64,000 nt of DNA from Pseudooceanicola atlanticus (GCF_000768315.1 NZ_AQQX01000003.1:62001-126000); one strand, 5' to 3'; numbered from the stretch's first letter, positions 27,104 to 35,467 are shown. Made by a program: numbers and translations. Notes: generated by a model from the letters alone, not told the origin.

Positions 27104-28120
27104 TTAGCTGCCCGAAGCGAAGGCCTGGACTTCGTCGCCCGCGTTCACGTCGGCGCCGGCCGTCGGTGCGGAACCCGAAGCGAAGGCTTCGACTGCATCG
27201 CCGGAGGTCACGTCGGAAGCCGTCGGAGCGGAACCGGAGGCGAACATCTCGGTCGCGTCGCCGGAGGTCGCGTCGGAAGCGGTCGGTGCGGAGCCCGAAG
27301 CAAACATCTCGGTCGCGTCGCCGGAGGTCGCGTCGGAAGCGGTCGGTGCGGAGCCCGAAGCAAACATCTCGGTCGCGTCGCCGGAGGTCGCGTCGGAAGC
27401 GGTCGGAGCGGAACCGGAAGCAAACATCTCGGTCGCGTCGCCGGAGGTCACGCTGGAGGCAGTCGGAGCCGAACCGGAAGCAAACATCTCGGTCGCGTCG
27501 CCGGAGGTCGCGTCGGAAGCGGTCGGAGCGGAACCGGAAGCAAACATCTCGGTCGCGTCGCCGGAGGTCACGCTGGAGGCAGTCGGAGCCGAACCGGAAG
27601 CAAACATCTCGGTCGCATCGCCGGAGGTCACGTCGGAAGCGGTCGGTGCGGAGCCCGAAGCAAACATCTCGGTCGCATCGCCGGAGGTCACGTCGGAAGC
27701 GGTCGGTGCGGAGCCCGAAGCAAACATCTCGGTCGCATCGCCGTTGCCCATTTTGGAAGCGCTCGGAGCGGAACCGGAGGCGAACATTTCGACTGCATCG
27801 CCGTTACGAGCGTCGGAAGAGCCGACCGGGGCGGAACCGGAGGCAAACATCTCGACCGCGTCGCCGGACTGAGATTCGGACTTGACAGCCGGCGCAGAGC
27901 CCGAAGCGAACATCTGAACAGCGTCACCGGACAGGGCGCGAACCGAGGCCGAAGGGGCCGAACCCGAGGCGAACATTTCGACCGCGTCGCCGGTCAGGGA
28001 AGAGGACGCGACGGGCGCCGAACCGGAGGCAAACATCTCGAGACCCTCGCCATCGAGCAGCGTGTTTTCCTCAACGATGACAGAAGCTTGGCGGGTGTTG
28101 TTTTTGCGAATTGCAGACAT
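27104..28120 (-). CDS. FASGSAP tandem-repeat protein
   Basis: 338 residues, no cysteine, signal peptide or membrane helix. A 26-residue head (MSAIRKNNTRQASVIVEENT, then LLDGEG) is followed by 15 full repeats of 20-21 residues, consensus EMFASGSAPTASDxTSGDAT, and a final truncated copy ending in FASGS. The first four and last repeats diverge; the middle ones are nearly identical at DNA level. Each unit has one acidic pair and many Ser/Thr/Ala, so the protein should be acidic and disordered. The ATG at 28120 fits GGGAGACC upstream; an in-frame start at 28195 is less likely. It opens an operon with the 363-residue protein and an exporter. A multi-core peptide precursor is one reading; a disordered structural or surface protein is another. 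Confidence 0.85.
   Translation of the reverse strand: MSAIRKNNTRQASVIVEENTLLDGEGLEMFASGSAPVASSSLTGDAVEMFASGSAPSASVRALSGDAVQMFASGSAPAVKSESQSGDAVEMFASGSAPVGSSDARNGDAVEMFASGSAPSASKMGNGDATEMFASGSAPTASDVTSGDATEMFASGSAPTASDVTSGDATEMFASGSAPTASSVTSGDATEMFASGSAPTASDATSGDATEMFASGSAPTASSVTSGDATEMFASGSAPTASDATSGDATEMFASGSAPTASDATSGDATEMFASGSAPTASDATSGDATEMFASGSAPTASDVTSGDAVEAFASGSAPTAGADVNAGDEVQAFASGS
27241..27780 (-). repeat. Nine-unit 60-bp in-frame tandem repeat
   Basis: Nine consecutive units of exactly 60 bp, most differing at only a few positions. 27361-27480 is repeated identically at 27481-27600, and 27601-27660 identically at 27661-27720. All units are in frame inside the FASGSAP gene. Further diverged 60-63 bp units flank the block on both sides. 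Confidence 0.95.
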
Positions 28121-28488
28121 CTTCGTGGTCTCCCAGTTGGTGTTGGATGACCAAACGTTTGCCCGGAAATCGCGATCCGAAAAGCCCAAATTCAACCTAT
28201 ACGTGTGCAGGATTTTGTGGCACGCGAGGCGATTCGCGTTAACCCGTTGAAACGATTAAATCGGGCGTGATCGAATTTTTTTCTTAACTTCGACACAAAG
28301 GTGCTCCATTGCGGTCCCCAGGAGCATCATGAGCTACGAATCGACTCGAATCATCGGGGTTGCGTGACTCAACATCGGACAGCTCGACCGAGAATCTGAC
28401 GCTGATTTGAACAACTTAGACGCTACTCAGCGTCGCTTGCCCCGGAACCGGGGATGCGCGATAGATGGGAAAACCATCGGAGTCGGCC
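28121..28488. promoter_or_regulatory. AT-richer divergent intergenic region
   Basis: 368 bases between the repeat gene (minus) and xthA (plus), clearly richer in A/T than its surroundings, with a T7 tract near 28277. It should hold promoters for both genes, but I cannot pick convincing -35/-10 pairs. Structures seen: GACGCT/AGCGTC hairpin (28419-28434, 4-nt loop), and an AGGAG-led 12-codon ORF at 28329-28367. Confidence 0.4.
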
Positions 28489-29271
28489 ATGCGTATCGCC
28501 ACGTTCAACATCAACGGCATCAAGGCGCGGCATGCCGCGCTCACCGATTGGCTCGACGAGGCCTCTCCGGATGTCGTCCTCCTGCAAGAGATCAAGTCCA
28601 TCGACGAGAGCTTCCCCCGCGAGATATTCGAAGAACGCGGCTACAATGTCGAAACCCACGGACAGAAAAGCTTCAACGGCGTCGGCATCCTGTCAAAACA
28701 TCCGCTCGAAGACGTCACCCGCGGCCTGCCCGGCGATGACGAGGACGAACAGGCCCGCTGGATCGAGGCGACGGTCGTCGGCGAAAAGACCGCCCTGCGG
28801 CTCTGCGGGCTCTATCTGCCGAACGGAAACCCCGCGCCGGGGCCGAAATACGATTACAAACTGTCCTGGATGGAACGCCTGAAGGCCCGCGCGCAGGACC
28901 TGCTGGAGCAGGAAGAACCCGCGCTTATGGCGGGTGACTACAACATCATCCCCCAGGCCGAAGACGCCGCCCGCCCCGATGCCTGGCGCGAGGACGCGCT
29001 GTTCCGCCTCGACAGCCGGCAGGCCTGGCGGCGGATCCTGAACCTCGGCTTCACCGAGGCATTCCGCACCCGCAACCCGGCGCCCGGTCAGTATTCCTTC
29101 TGGGATTACCAGGCCGGTGCCTGGCAGCGGAACGACGGGATCCGTATCGACCATGTGCTGATGACGCCGCAATGCGCGGACTTGCTGACCGATGCGGGCA
29201 TCGAAGCCGGTCTGCGCGGACGGGAAAAACCCTCGGACCACGTGCCCGTCTGGGTCGACCTCGACGTCTAG
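28489..29271 (+). CDS. xthA: Exodeoxyribonuclease III
   Basis: 260-residue EEP-superfamily nuclease, AP endonuclease and 3'-5' exonuclease of base-excision repair. Motifs: MRIATFNINGIKAR at the N-terminus, the metal-binding Glu in LLQEIKS, AGDYNIIP, and the terminal catalytic His in SDHVPVWVD. The ATG at 28489 begins right at the conserved N-terminus; an upstream ATG at 28465 would add eight residues. Confidence 0.95.
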   Translation: MRIATFNINGIKARHAALTDWLDEASPDVVLLQEIKSIDESFPREIFEERGYNVETHGQKSFNGVGILSKHPLEDVTRGLPGDDEDEQARWIEATVVGEKTALRLCGLYLPNGNPAPGPKYDYKLSWMERLKARAQDLLEQEEPALMAGDYNIIPQAEDAARPDAWREDALFRLDSRQAWRRILNLGFTEAFRTRNPAPGQYSFWDYQAGAWQRNDGIRIDHVLMTPQCADLLTDAGIEAGLRGREKPSDHVPVWVDLDV

Positions 29272-29287
29272 CGGCCCCGCCCTCCGG

Positions 29288-30454
29288 TCACCCCTCGGTC
29301 ACGTCGTGATCGTAAAGCCATGAAAAACTGCGGGAAATCGCAGATGGGGCCAGCGTGCCGATCATCCGCATCCCCATATGCGCGCCCAGGGCAAAGGGTC
29401 CGCGCAGATGGTATTTCCACGCATTGCCGTTTGCCGCCCCGATGACCCGCCGCGCCCGGGCACGCCGGCGCGATTGATAGAGCGCGAGGCCCGTTGCCGC
29501 GTCATCTGCGCGCGACAGGCTGTCGGCCAGAACCCAGGCATCTTCCAAAGCCATGGACGCGCCCTGCGCCAGGAAAGGCAGCGTCGGATGTGCCGCGTCG
29601 CCCAGCAAGGCCACGTTTTCCCCGGTCCATTGCGCCGCGACCTCGTGCCGGAAAAGCCCCCACAGATGCACATAGCGCACGTCGTCCAGCATGCCGCGCA
29701 CCGCCGGGCCCATCCCGGCGAAAGCCACGCGCAGGTTGTCCGGATCGTCCTTCTGGGACCAGCGCGCCTCGACCCAGGATCGCCGTTCCTCGACCGCCAC
29801 GATATTGCGGACCGCGCCGCCGCGCAGTGGGTAGGTCACCAGGTGCCGCCCCGGCCCCATGAAGACCTCGGCCTCGGCCGGGCCGCCATCGCCGGGGATC
29901 AGTGCGCGCCAGGCCACCTGCCCGGTGAAGAACGGATCCGCCCCCGGGTTCAGCTGCGTCATCAGCGAGGAATGCAGACCATCGGCCGCCACGACAAGGT
30001 CCGCCTGGACCCGTGCGCCCTGGCTCAGCCGGACGCAGGGACGCGGGCCGGGATCGATCTGGGCCACGTGCTGCAACAGGTTGATCCGGACCCCGGCCTG
30101 CCGCGCACCCTGTGCCAGCACGTCGATAAGGTCGGCGCGATGCACGAAGAGGTAATCCTCGGGTCGCTTCAACCCGTCCAGCGCCATCCGCGCCACGACG
30201 CCGCCATTGCGGTTGCGCAGGGTCACGCCCTCGGCCCGCGGTGCACCGGTGGCGCGCAGCTCGTCCTCCAACCCGATGGCGCGCAGCACGGCCATGCCGT
30301 TGGGCGACACCTGCAGGCCCGCCCCGACCTCAGCGATCTCGGGCGCCTGTTCCAGGACGGTGACGCTGGCCCCGCGCAGCGCCAGCGCCCGGGCACAGGC
30401 CAACCCGCCGATGCCGGCGCCGACCACGGCGATATGTTGTCCGATCAGGCTCAT
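29288..30454 (-). CDS. FAD-dependent aromatic-ring-type monooxygenase
   Basis: 388 residues, group A flavin monooxygenase of the salicylate hydroxylase/UbiH type. The FAD Rossmann motif VVGAGIGGLACARAL is at about 10-24 ending in VTVLEQ, and the second FAD motif LLGDAAHPTLPFLAQGASMA is near residue 284. It should use NAD(P)H and oxygen to hydroxylate an unknown aromatic or similar compound. It stands alone, with dksA and its terminator upstream, so context gives no substrate. Confidence 0.85.
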   Translation of the reverse strand: MSLIGQHIAVVGAGIGGLACARALALRGASVTVLEQAPEIAEVGAGLQVSPNGMAVLRAIGLEDELRATGAPRAEGVTLRNRNGGVVARMALDGLKRPEDYLFVHRADLIDVLAQGARQAGVRINLLQHVAQIDPGPRPCVRLSQGARVQADLVVAADGLHSSLMTQLNPGADPFFTGQVAWRALIPGDGGPAEAEVFMGPGRHLVTYPLRGGAVRNIVAVEERRSWVEARWSQKDDPDNLRVAFAGMGPAVRGMLDDVRYVHLWGLFRHEVAAQWTGENVALLGDAAHPTLPFLAQGASMALEDAWVLADSLSRADDAATGLALYQSRRRARARRVIGAANGNAWKYHLRGPFALGAHMGMRMIGTLAPSAISRSFSWLYDHDVTEG

Positions 30455-30472
30455 GCGCCGGCTATTGCTACG

Positions 30473-30504
30473 AAAAACGCCGGAGGAAAACCCCCGGCGT
30501 TTTC
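30473..30504 (-). terminator. Intrinsic terminator of dksA
   Basis: AAAACGCCGG (30474-30483) pairs perfectly with CCGGCGTTTT (30494-30503), 10-nt loop, and the minus strand continues with T5. It lies 24 bases past the dksA stop. Confidence 0.85.
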
Positions 30505-30527
30505 GAATTTCAGAATGTCACCGGCGC

Positions 30528-30950
30528 TCAATCGTCGCGGTGGACTTTCTCACGGCGCTCATGACGCTCCTGCGCCTCGAGGCTCATGGTCGCGATCGGA
30601 CGCGCATCAAGGCGCTTGAGCGAAATCGGCTCCCCGGTCACTTCACAATACCCATACTCACCTTCGTCGATGCGGCGCAGCGCGGAGTCGATCTTGGACA
30701 CCAGCTTGCGCTGGCGATCTCGCGTCCGCAGTTCCAGGGCGCGATCCGTTTCCTCGGAGGCACGGTCGGCCACATCGGGGATGTTACGGGTGTTTTCCTG
30801 GAGACCTTCGACAGTGTCGCGGCTTTCCGAGAGGATCTCTTCTTTCCAGGAAAGCAGCTTGCGCCTGAAATATTCGGTCTGGCGCTCGTTCATGAAGGGT
30901 TCGTCCTCAGCCGGACGGTAATCCTCGGGCAGAAAAGTCTCTGCTTTCAT
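30528..30950 (-). CDS. dksA: DksA-family transcription factor, one-cysteine type
   Basis: 140-residue DksA/TraR protein that enters the RNA polymerase secondary channel and works with ppGpp. The coiled-coil tip has the conserved D-x2-D-x-A (D59, D62, A64). The zinc-finger region YCEVTGEPISLKRLDARP retains only C102; the other three zinc ligands of E. coli DksA are replaced, so it cannot bind zinc in the usual way. Such non-zinc DksA proteins are known in alphaproteobacteria. Preceded by a GGGAGCC-type ribosome site and divergent from the MoxR gene. Confidence 0.92.
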   Translation of the reverse strand: MKAETFLPEDYRPAEDEPFMNERQTEYFRRKLLSWKEEILSESRDTVEGLQENTRNIPDVADRASEETDRALELRTRDRQRKLVSKIDSALRRIDEGEYGYCEVTGEPISLKRLDARPIATMSLEAQERHERREKVHRDD

Positions 30951-31173
30951 TATTGGCTCCCTACTAAAGCCGTGACCCGCCAGTGCAGCCTGGCTTTCCA
31001 CGGGCCCCTTACGCTGCGGGGCTTACTCCCTTTGGATAGCAATGTCACTACACATTTCTCAAAGTTGTTAACCCGGTTGGATCGGTGAATACCCGTCGGT
31101 ATGCATCGCATTGCACCCATTTGCGGAACATATTATCGTCCTGCGGAATGCGGGAGAGAGAGGCTTCAAGAGC

Positions 31174-32013
31174 ATGAAATTTCAGGGAACCGACAGCTAC
31201 GTCGCCACCGAGGATCTGACCGTTGCCGTCAACGCCGCCGTCACGCTGGAGCGTCCGCTCCTGGTTAAGGGCGAGCCCGGCACCGGCAAGACCGAACTGG
31301 CGCGGCAGGTGGCCGAAAGCCTCGGTCTCAAGATGATCGAGTGGAACATCAAGTCCACCACCAAGGCCCAGCAGGGTCTATACGAATACGACGCCGTGTC
31401 CCGCCTGCGCGACAGCCAGCTGGGCGAGGAAAAGGTGCATGACGTCAAGAACTACATCAAGAAGGGTAAGCTCTGGCAAGCCTTTGATGCGGATGAGAAA
31501 GTCGTTCTTCTGATCGACGAGGTCGACAAGGCCGACATCGAGTTTCCGAACGACCTTCTGCAGGAACTCGACAAGATGGAATTCCACGTCTACGAGACCG
31601 GAGAGACCATCAAGGCCAAGCAGCGCCCGATCGTCATCATCACCTCGAACAACGAAAAGGAACTGCCCGACGCCTTCCTGCGCCGCTGTTTCTTCCACTA
31701 CATCCGCTTCCCCGACATGGAGACGATGAAGCAGATCGTCGAGGTCCATCACCCCGGCATCAAGGCCGAGCTTCTGACCTCTGCGCTGACGCAATTTTTC
31801 GAACTGCGCGAAACGTCGGGCCTGAAGAAAAAGCCGTCGACCTCCGAGGTTCTGGACTGGCTCAAGCTGCTTCTGGCCGAAGACCTCAGCCCCGCCGACC
31901 TCAAGCGCGACGGTGCCAACGCTTTGCCCAAACTGCACGGTGCCCTGCTGAAAAATGAGCAGGATGTGCACCTGTTCGAACGCCTCGCCTTCCTCGCGCG
32001 CGGCCAGCGGTAA
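31174..32013 (+). CDS. MoxR-type AAA+ ATPase
   Basis: 279-residue AAA+ ATPase of the MoxR class, thought to remodel partner proteins and aid metal-cofactor insertion together with a VWA protein. Walker A is GEPGTGKT at 33-40, Walker B VVLLIDEVDKAD at about 110-121, and the sensor-1 region is VIITSNNEKELPDAFLRRC. The ATG at 31174 follows a GAGAGAGAGG tract. The likely partner, a VWA protein, lies 2.3 kb downstream on the same strand instead of directly adjacent. Confidence 0.9.
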   Translation: MKFQGTDSYVATEDLTVAVNAAVTLERPLLVKGEPGTGKTELARQVAESLGLKMIEWNIKSTTKAQQGLYEYDAVSRLRDSQLGEEKVHDVKNYIKKGKLWQAFDADEKVVLLIDEVDKADIEFPNDLLQELDKMEFHVYETGETIKAKQRPIVIITSNNEKELPDAFLRRCFFHYIRFPDMETMKQIVEVHHPGIKAELLTSALTQFFELRETSGLKKKPSTSEVLDWLKLLLAEDLSPADLKRDGANALPKLHGALLKNEQDVHLFERLAFLARGQR

Positions 32014-32032
32014 ACCAGATCAACAATTGCAG

Positions 32033-32074
32033 AAAGGCCCCGGGGCAATTCCGCCGCCGGGGCCTTTTTCTTTT
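32033..32074 (+). terminator. Intrinsic terminator of the MoxR gene
   Basis: AAAGGCCCCGG (32033-32043) and CCGGGGCCTTT (32057-32067) form a perfect 11-bp stem with a 13-nt loop, followed by TTCTTTT. Textbook structure 20 bases after the stop codon. Confidence 0.92.
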
Positions 32075-32215
32075 AAATGCACCTGCCCTGCGGTGAAAAT
32101 CTCTGCAAGGGCGTGACAAGTCAGCCGTTTTCCCGCACATTGTGGATAATTTCTGATTCAGGGAATAGCCGCGCAAAAGACGCGGTGCCTGATCCGAGCA
32201 GTACGGAGTGAAAAT

Positions 32216-32668
32216 TTGGCGGATGACGTGATCATCCGGCCCATCGAACCGGGTGACCGGGCCGAGTGGGGCCGGTTGTGGCAGGGCTATCTTGAATTCT
32301 ACAAGACCACCCTGCCCGACGACATGTACGACCTGGCCTTCAGCCGGCTTCTGTCCGGCGAAACCGGCGAATTCCAGGGCTTCCTGGCGCTGGTGGGCGA
32401 CAAGCCCGTGGGCCTCGTGCATTACCTCTTCCATCGGCACGGCTGGCGCCCCGAACCGGTCTGCTACCTGCAGGACCTTTATGCCGACCCCGATGTCCGC
32501 GGCAAAGGACTGGGCCGGGCGCTGATCACGGCGGTCTACGCCGCGGCGGACAAAGCCGGCGCGCCGTCGGTCTACTGGCTCACGCAAGAGGGCAACACGA
32601 CCGCCCGTCAGCTGTATGACCGGATCGCCACCCCGACCGACTTCATGAAATACCAGAGGCCTTTGTGA
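32216..32668 (+). CDS. GNAT-family N-acetyltransferase
   Basis: 150 residues with the GNAT acetyl-CoA motif DPDVRGKGLGRALITAVYA (about residues 90-108) and VCYLQDLYADP before it. It probably acetylates a small amine or protein N-terminus. No ATG lies near the domain start, so a TTG at 32216, 7 bases after GGAGTG, is chosen. Its stop overlaps the next gene (GTGA). Confidence 0.85.
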   Translation: MADDVIIRPIEPGDRAEWGRLWQGYLEFYKTTLPDDMYDLAFSRLLSGETGEFQGFLALVGDKPVGLVHYLFHRHGWRPEPVCYLQDLYADPDVRGKGLGRALITAVYAAADKAGAPSVYWLTQEGNTTARQLYDRIATPTDFMKYQRPL

Positions 32669-34065
32669 GCCTGCGCGGGGTCCTGCGGTACATTCCGATG
32701 GCCTTCGCGCTGTCGGCCTGTATCGGTCCCGTGGACGCACCCCGCACCTCGCTTCCGGTCTCGTCGGAAACACCGACCCGGATGGCGCAGCCCGCGCCAA
32801 CCTCCCTGCCCGCGATGAAGGTCTTTGCCCGCGCCCTGCCCCAGGCCCCGCTGCGGGCCAACAGCGACATGGCGCGGGATTTCCTCGATCTGTCCTTCCA
32901 GTTGGAATCAGGCCGCGATCTGCCGGTCTTCACCCGGTTCGAAGGCCCCATTCGCGTCTCCGTCAGCGGCACCCCGACGCAAGGCATGGTCGACGATCTG
33001 GGCCGTTTGCTGAAACGCCTGCGCGCCGAGGCCGGGATCGATATCGACTTCGGAAAGAGCGCCTCGCAGATCACGGTTCAGGCCGTATCTTCCGCCCAGA
33101 TCCGTCGCTACCTGCCCCAGGCCGCCTGTTTCGTCGTGCCCGGCATCACCCGGCTCAGCCAGTATCACGCTGCCCGTCGGCGTGGCGATACCGACTGGGC
33201 GCGGCTCGACACACGGCGTCGCATCGCAATCTTCGTGCCCGTCGACGTGACCCCGCAAGAGGCCCGCGATTGCCTGCACGAGGAACTGGCCCAGGCGCTC
33301 GGCCCGCTCAACGACCTTTACCGGCTGCCCGACAGCACCTTCAACGATGACAACATGCATGCGGTCCTGACCGGGTTCGACATGCTGATGCTGCGCGCGA
33401 CCTATGCGCCGGAATTGCGGTCGGGCATGACGCGGGCGCAGGTCGCCTCCGCCCTGCCCGCGCTGCTGTCGCGCCTGAACCCCGAGGGGGACGGCCGCCT
33501 GTCCCGTCCGCTGGGCCGCACGCCCGAGGACTGGACCCGCGCGATCCAGACCGCACTTGGCCCCGATGCCGATGACCGCGACCGCATTCGCGCCGCGCAA
33601 CAGGCTCTGACCATCGCCGGGCGCGAGGGCTGGCAGGATCATCGCCTGGCCTTTGCCCATTTCGTCATGGCCCGCATGGTGCAGCCGACCGACCGCCGCG
33701 CCGCCCATGCCCATCTGACCCATGCGCTCAAACTCTACCGTGCGCGTCCCGACACCGCGCCGCACGCCGCCCATGTCGCCGCCCAGCTGGCCGCCCATGC
33801 GATCCGCGGCCAGGATGGCGACCGCGCGCTGGCCCTGCTTCAGGGACAGGCCGATGTGGCCCGCCGCGGCGAGAATGCCGCGCTTCTTGCCTCGATCCAA
33901 CTGCTGCGGGCCGAGGCTCTGGACCTGACCGGGCGCAGCCCCGCCGCGACTTCGGTTCGGCTGGACAGTCTGGGCTGGGCGCGATACGGCTTTGGTCCGG
34001 ACTGGGCCGTGCGCGCGAAACTGAACGAGATCGCCGCCCTGCGCCCGAACGATATCCGGGGCTGA
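32665..34065 (+). CDS. DUF2927 lipoprotein
   Basis: 466 residues. A signal peptide ends in the lipobox LSAC at about residue 19, so the protein is probably an outer-membrane or periplasmic lipoprotein. Residues about 65-260 form the DUF2927 region (DLSFQLESGRDLPVFTRFEG, CLHEELAQALG), whose HEELAQ motif looks like a degenerate metalloprotease helix. The C-terminal half is Ala/Leu-rich and resembles TPR-like helical repeats. GTG start, coupled to the GNAT gene. Function unknown. Confidence 0.8.
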   Translation: MSLRGVLRYIPMAFALSACIGPVDAPRTSLPVSSETPTRMAQPAPTSLPAMKVFARALPQAPLRANSDMARDFLDLSFQLESGRDLPVFTRFEGPIRVSVSGTPTQGMVDDLGRLLKRLRAEAGIDIDFGKSASQITVQAVSSAQIRRYLPQAACFVVPGITRLSQYHAARRRGDTDWARLDTRRRIAIFVPVDVTPQEARDCLHEELAQALGPLNDLYRLPDSTFNDDNMHAVLTGFDMLMLRATYAPELRSGMTRAQVASALPALLSRLNPEGDGRLSRPLGRTPEDWTRAIQTALGPDADDRDRIRAAQQALTIAGREGWQDHRLAFAHFVMARMVQPTDRRAAHAHLTHALKLYRARPDTAPHAAHVAAQLAAHAIRGQDGDRALALLQGQADVARRGENAALLASIQLLRAEALDLTGRSPAATSVRLDSLGWARYGFGPDWAVRAKLNEIAALRPNDIRG

Positions 34066-34112
34066 AAGCATCCACCGGGGCCACGCCCCGGCTGCCAGGG
34101 GGGAACGACCGC

Positions 34113-34280
34113 ATGATCGTGATCGCAGGAGCCTTGTTCGGCGCCATCTTCGGGGCCTGGCGCGCCAAGAGCCGCAAGGGCAAGACCGCCGACATTTTGC
34201 AATACGCCGTGGTTCATGCGATGATTTTCGCATTGCTGGGTCTCTTCGTGACCCTTCTCATCCACCGCGCGGCGATCTGA
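34113..34280 (+). CDS. Small two-helix membrane protein
   Basis: 55 residues: MIVIAGALFGAIFGAWRAKS, a short basic polar stretch (RKGKTADI), then a second hydrophobic helix (MIFALLGLFVTLLI). AGGGGGGAACG precedes the ATG. It starts 47 bases after the DUF2927 gene and ends 2 bases before the VWA start, so it is translated with it. Function unknown; a membrane anchor for the VWA protein is a guess from position. Confidence 0.7.
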   Translation: MIVIAGALFGAIFGAWRAKSRKGKTADILQYAVVHAMIFALLGLFVTLLIHRAAI

Positions 34281-34282
34281 TC

Positions 34283-35467
34283 ATGTTCATACCTTTCTTC
34301 CAGACCCTAAGGGACCATGCCATTCCCGTTTCCCTGCGGGAATATCTCAGCTTTCTGGAAGCGATGCGGGCCGACCTGATCACCTATGACCCCGAGGGGT
34401 TCTACTACCTCGCCCGTGCCGCGATGGTGAAGGACGAACGCAACCTCGACAAGTTCGACCAGGCCTTTGCCAAGACCTTCGAGGGGCTCGACCAGATCAG
34501 TTTCGACGAGATGCTGGAAAAGGTCGACCTGCCCGCCGACTGGCTGCAATCCATGGCCGAGAAACACCTCTCCGAAGAGGAAAAGGCCGAGATCGAGGCC
34601 CTTGGCGGCTTCGAAAAGCTGATGGAGACGTTGAAGAAGCGCCTCGAAGAGCAGAAGGAACGTCACGAGGGCGGGTCCAAATGGATCGGCACCGGCGGCA
34701 CGTCCCCCTTTGGCGCGGATGGCTACAACCCCGAAGGCGTCCGTATCGGGCAAGAGAAATCACGTCACCAACGTGCCGTAAAGGTCTGGGACAAAAGAGA
34801 ATTCAAAAATCTCGACGATACGGTCGAACTGGGCACGCGCAACATCAAGGTGGCGCTCAAACGGTTGCGCAAATGGGCCCGCGACGGCGCCCAGGAAGAG
34901 CTGGACCTGAACGGAACGATCCGGGCCACCGCCGAACATGGCTATCTCGACGTGAAAACCCGCCCCGAGCGGCGCAACGCGGTCAAGGTGCTGCTGTTCC
35001 TCGATGTCGGCGGCTCCATGGACCCGCATATCAAGGTGGTCGAGGAGCTCTTTTCCGCCGCCAAGTCCGAGTTCAAGCACCTGGAGCATTTCTACTTCCA
35101 CAACTGCCTGTACGAAGGCGTATGGAAGGATAACCGCCGGCGCTGGACCGAACAGACACCCACATGGGAAGTGCTGCGGACCTACGGGCCGGACTACAAG
35201 TGCATCTTCGTCGGGGACGCGTCCATGTCACCTTACGAGGTCGCCTATCCCGGCGGCGCGAACGAACACTGGAACGAGGAAGCGGGCCAGGTCTGGCTGG
35301 AACGCTGCCGCAATCAGTGGTCGTCGAACCTGTGGATCAACCCGGTGCCGGAAAAGTACTGGGGCTACACCCATTCCATCAAGCTTATCAAAGAGATATT
35401 CGAGGACAACATGGTTCCGATGACGCTTGCCGGGCTGGAAAAGGGCATGAAGGACCTGACCCGCTAG
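34283..35467 (+). CDS. VWA-domain protein (CoxE-like)
   Basis: 394 residues. The N-terminal 230 residues are helical with a charged coiled region (EEEKAEIEALGG, LKKRLEEQKERHEGG), and a von Willebrand A domain follows from about 235. The metal-site loop reads FLDVGGSMD, D-x-G-G-S where the usual form is D-x-S-x-S, and VGDASMSPYE supplies a later acidic ligand. VWA proteins of this type work with MoxR ATPases; the candidate is at 31174-32013. Overlaps the convergent Nudix gene by 4 bases. Confidence 0.85.
   Translation: MFIPFFQTLRDHAIPVSLREYLSFLEAMRADLITYDPEGFYYLARAAMVKDERNLDKFDQAFAKTFEGLDQISFDEMLEKVDLPADWLQSMAEKHLSEEEKAEIEALGGFEKLMETLKKRLEEQKERHEGGSKWIGTGGTSPFGADGYNPEGVRIGQEKSRHQRAVKVWDKREFKNLDDTVELGTRNIKVALKRLRKWARDGAQEELDLNGTIRATAEHGYLDVKTRPERRNAVKVLLFLDVGGSMDPHIKVVEELFSAAKSEFKHLEHFYFHNCLYEGVWKDNRRRWTEQTPTWEVLRTYGPDYKCIFVGDASMSPYEVAYPGGANEHWNEEAGQVWLERCRNQWSSNLWINPVPEKYWGYTHSIKLIKEIFEDNMVPMTLAGLEKGMKDLTR

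Noticed and set aside
27241-27780. Regular 60-bp spacing that looks like a CRISPR array
   Set aside because: Units are contiguous with no unique spacers, all in one reading frame, and no cas genes are near; it is a coding tandem repeat.
27166-27885. Arg/Ser-rich plus-strand frame opposite the FASGSAP gene
   Set aside because: It exists only because a 60-bp in-frame repeat keeps all frames open; the minus-strand protein has a non-repetitive head, a ribosome site and operon partners.
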